Positions 41,696 to 49,073 of a stretch of DNA of 64,000 nt are shown here, one piece after another. Each line of letters starts with the position of its first letter. Positions within the stretch are counted from its first letter, which is position 1. Below the pieces are notes generated by a model. That model saw only the letters and a program-made list of their open reading frames with translations. It searched no databases and was not told the DNA's origin. The position numbers and the translations under genes are program-made. The stretch is from Clostridia bacterium (lineage in GTDB: Bacteria > Bacillota > Clostridia > Oscillospirales > Acutalibacteraceae), in assembly GCA_017397845.1 (NCBI GenBank), contig JAFQHU010000019.1, positions 1 through 64,000 on the forward strand. Reading direction: 5' to 3'.

Positions 41696-42439
41696 TTGAG
41701 TAAATATGCGGTAGAGGTTGACCATGTAAGCATGCTTTTCAATATGAGCAGCGAAAAGGTCGATAATATAAAAGAATATTTTGTCAGATTGGTAACGAGA
41801 AAGCTTAATTTTGAAGAATTTTGGGCACTGAGAGATGTCAGCTTCAAAATCGAAAAGGGCGACCGCCTCGGTGTCATGGGCTTTAACGGTGCGGGAAAAA
41901 GCACCCTGCTGAAGGTGGTTGCGGGCGTTCTGAAACCTACCATGGGCAGCGTAAAGATAAAAGGCGTTATTGCACCTATGCTGGAGCTTGGTGCAGGCTT
42001 TGATATGAATTATACAGGCAAAGAAAATATTTTTCTTTACGGTGCTACTATGGGCTATTCCAGAAAATTTTTGGAAGAAAAATATGATGAAATTGTGGAG
42101 TTTTCGGAGCTTGGTAAATTCATAAATACTCCCATGAAAAATTATTCATCAGGTATGAAATCCCGTCTCGGTTTCGCTATAGCGACGGCGGTAAAGCCGG
42201 ATATACTCATTCTTGACGAGGTGCTGAGTGTGGGTGATGCCGCATTCAAAGAAAAAAGCGAACAGAGAATAATGGAGCTTATGGATGACGGTGTTACGGT
42301 TCTTTTCGTTTCTCACAGCACTGAAAGAGTGAAGAAAATTTGCAACAAAGCAATTATTCTTACCAAAGGGCAGTTAGTTGCATCGGGTGATGCAGAATCA
42401 ATATGTAATATTTACACTGAAATGGTGAACAGCAGATAA
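41696..42439 (+). CDS. ABC-2 polysaccharide export ATPase (Wzt/TagH type)
   Basis: Nucleotide-binding partner of the permease. Walker A is GFNGAGKST (about residue 58), the signature NYSSGMKSRLGFA, Walker B DILILDEVLSVGD and the switch His in FVSHSTERV. The LNFEEFWALRDVSF opening is characteristic of O-antigen/teichoic acid exporters. It ends after the core and lacks the C-terminal carbohydrate-binding domain of long Wzt proteins. The frame starts at TTG 41684, but GGTG is six bases before the TTG at 41696, which is preferred. Confidence 0.92.
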   Translation: MSKYAVEVDHVSMLFNMSSEKVDNIKEYFVRLVTRKLNFEEFWALRDVSFKIEKGDRLGVMGFNGAGKSTLLKVVAGVLKPTMGSVKIKGVIAPMLELGAGFDMNYTGKENIFLYGATMGYSRKFLEEKYDEIVEFSELGKFINTPMKNYSSGMKSRLGFAIATAVKPDILILDEVLSVGDAAFKEKSEQRIMELMDDGVTVLFVSHSTERVKKICNKAIILTKGQLVASGDAESICNIYTEMVNSR

Positions 42440-42484
42440 AAATACAATTATCCGTATAAGAGGTGACAATTTTATTTGTTATAG

Positions 42485-42513
42485 TTGATTTTTCAGAGTA
42501 AAGAATATATAAT
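42485..42513 (+). promoter_or_regulatory. Promoter of the MFS transporter
   Basis: TTGATT, 17-base spacer, TATAAT. Confidence 0.6.
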
Positions 42514-42563
42514 GTTATCTGTCGGCTATCCGACAAAATAAAAAAACAGAAAGGGGTTATGAC

Positions 42564-44390
42564 ATGGCTGAGCAAAAGCAAAAGTTAAATGTCAAACTGA
42601 CCATACTTACCGGCTTCGGTTTTATGGCATCTTCCATAGCGTGGGCGATTTATGACCCGTACATCACAAAAATTCTCAACAAACTTCTTACGGAATCTGC
42701 TTTCGTTTCGAATCTGAGTGCAAAGCTTAATGAAGCAATTCCCTTCCTTGCTGAGTTCGCCCGTTCACAGGGTGAGGACGTAGGCTTCGGTTCAAGCATT
42801 TCATTGGTACCGTTATTTATCGGTATTATTATGACCTTTGATAACATTTTCGGTGTTATCTTCCAACCTACCTTCGGCAAGCTTTCCGACAACTGTCATT
42901 CAAAGCTCGGTAAAAGACGTCCCTTTATCGTTTTCGGTGCACCTGTATCGGCACTTCTCTTTGCGATAATTCCCTTTGTGGCACTTAAAACAGGCAGTCT
43001 CCCCGCCACAATGGTATGCATTATCCTCTTTGTTTTCACCATGTCACTTTGGAGGGCACCTGTCGTTGCTCTTATGCCTGACCTTACTCCTCCTGAGCTT
43101 CGCAGTGAAGGCAACGCCATCATCAATCTTATGGGCGGTATCGGCGGTGCAGTAGGTATGGTAGCAGGTACAATTGCCGCCGCAATTTATGCTCTTCTTT
43201 TCGGCAAGGCTACAGAAGAAAGCCAGACCTTCCCCATCGTATTTATTATCGGCTCCGTCGTTATGGTTGCCGGTGCTCTCGTTCTTCTGTTCTTCGTTAA
43301 AGAGCAGGACAGCAGAATTCAGGTAAAAGCAGACAAAAATATGGCTCTCGATGCTGCTGCGCAGAAAAAAGCAGAAAAAGAAGCCAAAAAAGCCGAAAAG
43401 GCAGCAAGAAAAGCCAACAAGCTTTCAGCAGGTGAAAGAAAGAGCCTTCTGTTTATGCTTGCATCACTTTTCTTCCTCTTCTGCGGTTCAAATGCCATCA
43501 CAACCTTCTTCTCACTTTTCGCACAGGAAATCCTTCACATGGCTACTGCACAGGCTACCATCATTATGGCTATTTTCGCCGTGTGCTCAGCTGCAGCCGC
43601 TATCCCTGCCGGTAAAATGGGCAGAAAGATAGGCAGAAAAAAGACAATTATGGCTGGTCTTTCGGTTTTCATTTCCGCATTTCTTGTATTCTTCCTTGTG
43701 TTCACCATTATGGTTACAAGCCAGGGTCTTTCAGTTGGCAAATATGTTCAGTCAAATAAGGTTTACGCTAATATAGATACAGCCGTAAACGAAGTTAACA
43801 CGGAGCTTAAAGAAGAAAACCTGACAGGTGACTTTGCTGCTCTCACCATCGACGGCTATATCGACTATCTCAATTCTCCCGAAGAAGGCAGTTCCTATGA
43901 AAAGGTTACTGCAAAGCTCGAAGAAAAATCAGGCGGAGAATTCCATCTTGATAATTTGGTAGCTACAAGTAACAACATTATCGGCAAAGAGGTTGCTGAG
44001 GGTGGTTACGGTGAAGCTCTCACTAATATCAAAGAATCCGTTGACGGAATAGTAAAAGTCCTCAAAATACTCATTTATCCCGTTCTCGTTCTTGCCGGCT
44101 TTGCCAATATGTTCATTACCGTTAATACTCTTCCCCTCGTTCTCGAAATCGGCGGTATTGATAAGGTAGGTACCTTCACAGGCTATTATTATACAGCCAC
44201 CTTCTCTGCACAGATTGCTTCCCCCATCGTTTACGGTGCGGTTGCTATGGTTACGGGCACCTATATGTCCCTGTTCTATTACAGCCCCATAGCATTCCTT
44301 ATCTGTCTCGGTCTTATCCTCTTCGTTAAACACGGTGAGGCTATTCCTCAGGATGTTGTGGATAAAATCGAAGAAGAAAACGCTGATTAA
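42564..44390 (+). CDS. MFS transporter of the GPH/SLC45 sugar type with extra loops
   Basis: A 608-residue secondary transporter. The first half has the SLC45/GPH pattern (GFGFMASSIAWAIYDPYI, GKLSDNCHSKLGKRRPFIVFGAPV with the loop 2-3 signature, MSLWRAPVVALMPDLTPPELRSEGNA). A cytoplasmic Lys/Ala-rich loop (about residues 258-295, KKAEKEAKKAEKAARKANKLS) separates the halves. In the second half an extracytoplasmic insertion of about 120 residues (NKVYANIDTAVNEVN to IKESVDGIVKVLKI) interrupts the helices; this is unusual for the family. Likely substrate is a mono- or disaccharide; not shown. Confidence 0.85.
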   Translation: MAEQKQKLNVKLTILTGFGFMASSIAWAIYDPYITKILNKLLTESAFVSNLSAKLNEAIPFLAEFARSQGEDVGFGSSISLVPLFIGIIMTFDNIFGVIFQPTFGKLSDNCHSKLGKRRPFIVFGAPVSALLFAIIPFVALKTGSLPATMVCIILFVFTMSLWRAPVVALMPDLTPPELRSEGNAIINLMGGIGGAVGMVAGTIAAAIYALLFGKATEESQTFPIVFIIGSVVMVAGALVLLFFVKEQDSRIQVKADKNMALDAAAQKKAEKEAKKAEKAARKANKLSAGERKSLLFMLASLFFLFCGSNAITTFFSLFAQEILHMATAQATIIMAIFAVCSAAAAIPAGKMGRKIGRKKTIMAGLSVFISAFLVFFLVFTIMVTSQGLSVGKYVQSNKVYANIDTAVNEVNTELKEENLTGDFAALTIDGYIDYLNSPEEGSSYEKVTAKLEEKSGGEFHLDNLVATSNNIIGKEVAEGGYGEALTNIKESVDGIVKVLKILIYPVLVLAGFANMFITVNTLPLVLEIGGIDKVGTFTGYYYTATFSAQIASPIVYGAVAMVTGTYMSLFYYSPIAFLICLGLILFVKHGEAIPQDVVDKIEEENAD

Positions 44391-44407
44391 TCATTAAAAG
44401 ATATACG

Positions 44408-44444
44408 GCACCCTTTGCCTAACAGCAAAGGGTGCTGCTTTTTT
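44408..44444 (+). terminator. MFS transporter terminator
   Basis: GCACCCTTTGC / GCAAAGGGTGC followed by TGCTTTTTT. Confidence 0.9.
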
Positions 44445-44445
44445 G

Positions 44446-44474
44446 TTGACAATATGTCTATAATCTGCTAAAAT
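44446..44474 (+). promoter_or_regulatory. Promoter of the secreted hydrolase
   Basis: TTGACA, 17-base spacer, TAAAAT; it begins one base after the T-run of the preceding terminator. Confidence 0.75.
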
Positions 44475-44525
44475 GCAAAGTACAGTGAATAAAAACTTCA
44501 AAAAATAAAAACAGGAGGATTAACA

Positions 44526-46169
44526 ATGAAAAAACTTTTATCTTTTCTTTTGGCGGTTATTATGGTTTTATCCGTTATGCCTGTTGCTTTTGCATCGGAC
44601 GGATATAAATGTAACTGCGGCGTAACACCAATAATTTATATTAAGGGCAGAACAAACATTTATAAGGACAGATATGCTGAACCTACATCCGAAAATATGG
44701 CTGAAACCAACCTTACGGGCGGAACGGATGCCATTGTAGAATCTGCACTCAATATCGTTGCCTCTTTAGGCGCGGCTCTTATTACCGATGAATGGGATGA
44801 ATACTGCGATGTACTTTTAGATGAGGTAACTCCCATTTATGAGGGCTACAAGCTTAACAATGACGGTGAAAAGGGCGAAGGAAACATAACAGGTATCCAT
44901 CATTTGTGGGATGTAGACCAAATTATTGCCGGCTACAGAGAAGTAAGCAAAGTAAGAGAGGGTCACACAGTCAACGCAACCTATTGGCCCCAGTATATGC
45001 AGTTCCAATATGATATGCGTCTCGATCCCCGTGAAAATGCAAAGGATCTTAAAAAGCTTATCGATGCCACAAAGGAGCTTACGGGCCACGATAAGATAAA
45101 TATTATCTGCCGCTGTGAGGGTAACGTTATCGTTAATGCTTACCTTAATATGTATAAGGAAGAGGCAAAAAAGGAAATCGAAGGACTCGTTATGTATAAC
45201 AGCATTTCAAACGGTGCTGAAATTGCCGATGAGCTTTATTCAAACAAATTTGACCTCAATGCGGACGCCATGAACCGTTTCATAAGCGGCTTTTTGGACA
45301 CAAGTCCGGTTCTTGATCTCGTTAAGGAAACAGTAAATGTTCTTACTTATGCCGGTGTTTTGGATGAGGGGCTCGGCTTTATTGAAGGCATTTACGACAA
45401 AATCTGCCTCAATCTCATGCCCCGTCTTATCCGCGAAATTTTCGGCACCTGTCCCGGTTGGTGGGGTATGGTAAGCCCTGAGGCTTTCGAAGATGCCAAA
45501 GCCTTCGTTCTCGAAACGGACAATGCGGACGGAAAATATGACAAGCTTATCGAAAAGCTCGATGCTTATAATGAATATAAGAAAAACGCAGGCGGCATTC
45601 TTAAAGAAATGCAGGACAGCGGAGTAAAGGTGCACATTATAGCTAAATACGGTGAGCAGATTTATCCCGTAATTGATAATGCAGACCTTTTGGGTGACGG
45701 TGTCGTATCTCTCAAAAAGCAAACCTTTAACGGTGCCACCACTTCAAAGATAGATACCACTCTCGATAAAGATTACATAGCAGAACGCATCGAAAAGGGA
45801 TTCGGTGATTATATTTCCGCCGACGAAAAAGTGGATGCTTCCACCGCTCTTTTCCCTGAACACACCTGGTACATAAAAAATCTGCCCCATGATAACTATC
45901 CCTGGGTTATGGAAACCTTTATGGCTGACCTTCTTAATTATGACGGGTATGCAAATGTAGATTCTTTCGGCGACAAGTATACTATGTTCATGAATTTTAC
46001 TGCCACTGATGATAAGCCTCACGGTTATGACAACGGTATTCTCTCTCCGCTGACGGAGGAAAATAAGGATGACAGTGCCTTTGATACAGATACATCCTCG
46101 ATATTTACGGTGCTTATCAAATTCCTTACAGCACTTATCAAATTTTTCACATCACTGCTTGTAAAATAA
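44526..46169 (+). CDS. Secreted alpha/beta hydrolase (lipase/LCAT-like) with Cys nucleophile
   Basis: A 547-residue exported protein with signal peptide (MKKLLSFLLAVIMVLSV...AFA). The alpha/beta-hydrolase nucleophile elbow is NIICRCEGNVIVNAYL at about residue 195, where the usual G-x-S-x-G is C-R-C-E-G, so a Cys would be the nucleophile. DGVVSLKKQ at about 391 and LPHDNYPW near 455 match the Asp and His of lipase/LCAT-type enzymes. An oxyanion region is near IIYIKGRTNIY at the N-terminus, just after a CNCG motif. The protein ends with an amphipathic repeat IFTVLIKFLTALIKFFTSLLVK that may tie it to the membrane. Substrate unknown. Confidence 0.7.
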   Translation: MKKLLSFLLAVIMVLSVMPVAFASDGYKCNCGVTPIIYIKGRTNIYKDRYAEPTSENMAETNLTGGTDAIVESALNIVASLGAALITDEWDEYCDVLLDEVTPIYEGYKLNNDGEKGEGNITGIHHLWDVDQIIAGYREVSKVREGHTVNATYWPQYMQFQYDMRLDPRENAKDLKKLIDATKELTGHDKINIICRCEGNVIVNAYLNMYKEEAKKEIEGLVMYNSISNGAEIADELYSNKFDLNADAMNRFISGFLDTSPVLDLVKETVNVLTYAGVLDEGLGFIEGIYDKICLNLMPRLIREIFGTCPGWWGMVSPEAFEDAKAFVLETDNADGKYDKLIEKLDAYNEYKKNAGGILKEMQDSGVKVHIIAKYGEQIYPVIDNADLLGDGVVSLKKQTFNGATTSKIDTTLDKDYIAERIEKGFGDYISADEKVDASTALFPEHTWYIKNLPHDNYPWVMETFMADLLNYDGYANVDSFGDKYTMFMNFTATDDKPHGYDNGILSPLTEENKDDSAFDTDTSSIFTVLIKFLTALIKFFTSLLVK

Positions 46170-46188
46170 TAAGGTATATAAATAAGAG

Positions 46189-46213
46189 TCCCCGCTGAGT
46201 TAATCAGAGGGGA
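46189..46213. terminator. Terminator of the secreted hydrolase / XRE pair
   Basis: TCCCC-GCTGA / TCAG-A-GGGGA stem with one mismatch, followed by TTTAGTTTTTC; between convergent genes. Confidence 0.7.
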
Positions 46214-46231
46214 TTTAGTTTTTCTTTTTGT

Positions 46232-46552
46232 TTAATTGGAAAGGTTAACAGCTAACCGTATAATTTCTTTTATGGTTTCTTCTTTATCCTTTGGAACGGT
46301 GTTGAGAAGAGAAAGAATAGAATCCCACTCGTCTTTTTTTGCTTCTCCTTTTATTATAAAATCCAAACTTAAGCCTAACAAATCACTTAATTTAATAAGG
46401 TTTTCAATGGAAAGACCAGCTATTCCTCTTTCAACTTCACTGAAATGCTTGACAGATACACCGAGATGTTCAGCGACGAATTCTTGTGTAATAAACATTT
46501 TCCTTCTTCGGGCTTTTATACGTAAGCCCATTTCTTTTTTATAGTCTGTCAT
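46232..46552 (-). CDS. XRE-family helix-turn-helix regulator
   Basis: A 106-residue regulator with an HTH at residues 8-62 (LRIKARRRKMFITQEFVAEHLGVSVKHFSEVERGIAG), followed by a 40-residue charged helical tail. GGGTG is placed for the ATG at 46552; the frame from TTG 46564 is longer but lacks support. The gene is divergent from the secreted DUF6273-like gene, and a 16-base direct repeat lies ahead of each gene, which fits autoregulation and control of the neighbour. This is inference from position and repeats. Confidence 0.87.
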   Translation of the reverse strand: MTDYKKEMGLRIKARRRKMFITQEFVAEHLGVSVKHFSEVERGIAGLSIENLIKLSDLLGLSLDFIIKGEAKKDEWDSILSLLNTVPKDKEETIKEIIRLAVNLSN

Positions 46553-46562
46553 ATAATCACCC

Positions 46563-46646
46563 AACCTATTATGTTAATTTTAACACAACTTAATACAGGT
46601 AAAAACAAGGTAAAGTGTTGACAAAATAAACCTATTATGTTAATAT
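46563..46646. promoter_or_regulatory. Divergent control region with two identical 16-mers
   Basis: AACCTATTATGTTAAT occurs exactly at 46563-46578 and 46629-46644. The second copy lies in the spacer of the plus-strand promoter TTGACA (46618-46623), 17 bases, TAATAT (46641-46646) and covers the first part of the -10. The first copy abuts the start of the XRE gene, overlapping its 5' leader. Confidence 0.75.
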
Positions 46647-46699
46647 ATTTTCGTGGACAAGGATTATGTCTACTAAAATATTTTTAAGGAGGAATTTTA

Positions 46700-47908
46700 A
46701 TGAAAAAATTTCTATCTATCATTTTATCTCTGCTTTTTGTGTTATATTCAGCTTCGCTGGTGAATATAGTTTTCGCAGAGAACGACATTACCTATGATAT
46801 GGGTGATGTAATATCTTTTGGTTCATATCCTCAAAGTAAAGTAACGGACGAAGAAACTATAGCTTCTCTCAATAAACTTGTCCCTGATTGGAAATATTGG
46901 GTAAGCTATGGCTATTATTCAGGTAATGGTGAAAACCATTCAATGGTACAGGGTGATTGGACGCGTTACATTGATGTAGAATTTGGTGGTGAAAAATACC
47001 GTGCTGTGAAGTTCACACAGTACAGACCTAATGCTAATCAATACGAAGCTAGCTATATGACAGAACAAATCAGGGGTGGTTATAAGACAAATGTTATTTA
47101 TTGGTTTAAATATGAGCCTATTCAGTGGATTATTCTTGATCCTGAGACTGGTTTAGTGTTGAGCGAACAAGCATTGGACGCTCAAGCTTTTAATGATACA
47201 AGTTATTTTTCGAATAAATTCTCTTATAACAACTATGCTTATGCCGTTTTTTCAGACAGTAGCTGCTCAAATTATGCAAGTGATTATGCGGCAAGTACTA
47301 TCAGAAAATGGTTGAATGCTGATTTCTTTAATACAGCTTTTTCTGAAACTGATAAGGCAGATATTTATTATACGTATTTAAACAACCTTTCTTATTATAC
47401 TTTAATAGATGATGCTTGGGCAGAAGATTTTGACAGTGTACCGACAGAAGATAAAGTTTTTCTTTTGTCTTATGATGAAGTATTAAATGATAAATATGGT
47501 TTCGGTAATAACGCATATGAATCTGATCCGTTACGTAGAACTACAGCGACAGATTATGCAATAAGTCTGAATGGTTCAGGAACTTGGTGGCTTCGTACTC
47601 CTGTAAGATCCTGGGATGCAAAGCCCTCTTCTTTAATAGATTCTGATACGGTGAGTACTGTATTTGGTGTTCGTCCGGCGATGAGAATAGATTTTTATTC
47701 AGGTGATTCGGATATACCTGATGAACCTGTTACAGAACCTGATGATTCAACAACAGAACCTGATGATTCTTTAGATAATATAATTAAAGATTGTTCATGT
47801 ATGTGTCACAAAACAGGATTTTTAAGTTTTATTTATAAGATTGTAAATTTCTTTTGGAAGCTTTTTAAAATTAATCCTTCATGTGCTTGTGGAGTAAATC
47901 ACTATTAA
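46700..47908 (+). CDS. Secreted DUF6273-like protein with Cys/His tail
   Basis: A 402-residue exported protein. Signal peptide MKKFLSIILSLLFVLYSASL...VFA, then a DUF6273-like domain (GDVISFGSYPQSKVTDEETI, YWFKYEPIQWIILDPETG, ending TVFGVRPAMRIDFY) homologous to that at 3226. A short acidic linker with the repeated TEPDDS unit leads to the tail CSCMCHKTGFLSFIYK...KLFKINPSCACGVNHY, shared with the LRR protein at 11768. AGGAGG precedes the ATG. It is divergent from an XRE gene. Function unknown. Confidence 0.8.
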   Translation: MKKFLSIILSLLFVLYSASLVNIVFAENDITYDMGDVISFGSYPQSKVTDEETIASLNKLVPDWKYWVSYGYYSGNGENHSMVQGDWTRYIDVEFGGEKYRAVKFTQYRPNANQYEASYMTEQIRGGYKTNVIYWFKYEPIQWIILDPETGLVLSEQALDAQAFNDTSYFSNKFSYNNYAYAVFSDSSCSNYASDYAASTIRKWLNADFFNTAFSETDKADIYYTYLNNLSYYTLIDDAWAEDFDSVPTEDKVFLLSYDEVLNDKYGFGNNAYESDPLRRTTATDYAISLNGSGTWWLRTPVRSWDAKPSSLIDSDTVSTVFGVRPAMRIDFYSGDSDIPDEPVTEPDDSTTEPDDSLDNIIKDCSCMCHKTGFLSFIYKIVNFFWKLFKINPSCACGVNHY

Positions 47909-47953
47909 TAGCATCTCTATGAGATTGTTGTAGCTTCACATAATTAATATAAA

Positions 47954-47997
47954 AAAAGGAGCTGTAAAAAAACGAAAGTTTTTTTACAGCTCCTTTT
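47954..47997 (+). terminator. Very strong terminator hairpin
   Basis: Perfect 20-bp stem around a GAAA tetraloop (AAAAGGAGCTGTAAAAAAAC and its complement). It lies 46 bases after the DUF6273-like gene and ends in TTTTC. Confidence 0.85.
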
Positions 47998-48010
47998 CTT
48001 ACTGTTTAAT

Positions 48011-48044
48011 CAAAGTTCAGAGAAACTTTGCACTCTGAACTTTG
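48011..48044 (-). terminator. Hairpin after fba
   Basis: CAAAGTTCAGAG / CTCTGAACTTTG, perfect 12-bp stem, loop AAACTTTGCA, just beyond the stop of fba on the minus strand. T-run is weak. Confidence 0.6.
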
Positions 48045-48052
48045 AACTCAAA

Positions 48053-48988
48053 TTAAGCTTTATCAGCACAGCCGAGAACAGTTTCAATCTTGTGAGAAAC
48101 AACGCCTTCGATTGCATCTCTGGCGGGAGTGAGGTACTGTCTTGGGTCAAAGTGCTTGGGATTTTCGCTGTAATGCTTACGGATAGCAGCTGTCATAGCG
48201 ATACGGATGTCGGAGTCAACGTTGATCTTGCATACAGCCATGGAAGCAGCCTTACGGAGCATATCTTCGGGAATACCGATAGCGTCGGGCATTTCACCGC
48301 CGTAAGCGTTGATGGTCTTAACGTCTTCCTGGTTTACGGAAGAAGCACCGTGGAGAACGATGGGGAAGCCGGGAAGCTTTTCTTCAACTTCCTTAAGGAT
48401 GTCGAAACGGAGCTGAGGCTTCTGACCGGGCTTGAATTTGTAAGCACCGTGGCTGGTACCGATAGCGATAGCGAGTGAGTCAACGCCTGTTCTGGTTACG
48501 AAATCGTAAACCTGAGCGGGATCTGTGAAGTTAGCATCTTCTTCGCTTACGTTAACGTCGTCCTCGATACCTGCAAGCTGACCGAGCTCGCCTTCGACAA
48601 CACAGCCGTGTGCGTGAGCGTAGTCAACAACCTGCTTTGTGAGAGCAACGTTTTCTTCATAGGGAAGATGTGAGCCGTCGATCATAACGGATGTAAAGCC
48701 GCCGTCGATGCAAGCCTTACAGGTTTCAAAATCGGGGCCGTGGTCGAGATGAAGAGCGATGGGAAGACCTGTTTCTTCTGCTGCAGCCTTAACCATAGCT
48801 ACGAGATAGCCGTGAGAAGCGTATTTTCTGGCACCTGCGGAAACCTGAAGGATAACGGGAGAATTGTGCTTCTTTGCGGCTCTGGTGATACCCTGGATAA
48901 TTTCCATGTTGTTTACGTTGAATGCACCGATAGCGTAGCCGCCTTTGTATGCATCCTCAAACATTTTTTTGGTTGTTACTAATGGCAT
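48053..48988 (-). CDS. fba: Class II fructose-bisphosphate aldolase
   Basis: Zinc-dependent aldolase of glycolysis and gluconeogenesis, 311 aa. The zinc and substrate sites are visible: LHLDHGPDFETCKACIDGGFTSVMIDGSHLPYEEN near residues 80-110, VEGELGQLAG, IAIGTSHGAYKF with a second zinc His, and LHGASSV with the third. Length and motifs fit the class IIb shorter form of Gram-positive bacteria. It is monocistronic with a consensus promoter. Secure. Confidence 0.96.
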   Translation of the reverse strand: MPLVTTKKMFEDAYKGGYAIGAFNVNNMEIIQGITRAAKKHNSPVILQVSAGARKYASHGYLVAMVKAAAEETGLPIALHLDHGPDFETCKACIDGGFTSVMIDGSHLPYEENVALTKQVVDYAHAHGCVVEGELGQLAGIEDDVNVSEEDANFTDPAQVYDFVTRTGVDSLAIAIGTSHGAYKFKPGQKPQLRFDILKEVEEKLPGFPIVLHGASSVNQEDVKTINAYGGEMPDAIGIPEDMLRKAASMAVCKINVDSDIRIAMTAAIRKHYSENPKHFDPRQYLTPARDAIEGVVSHKIETVLGCADKA

Positions 48989-49037
48989 AGTTAACTACTC
49001 CTTTATTTGAATTTGTTTATTATTTTTAACAGGTAAA

Positions 49038-49066
49038 AGTATACTCTGTTATTTAACGAATGTCAA
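49038..49066 (-). promoter_or_regulatory. fba promoter
   Basis: Minus strand TTGACA (49066-49061), 17 bases, TATACT (49043-49038). Confidence 0.8.
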
Positions 49067-49073
49067 GAAAGAT

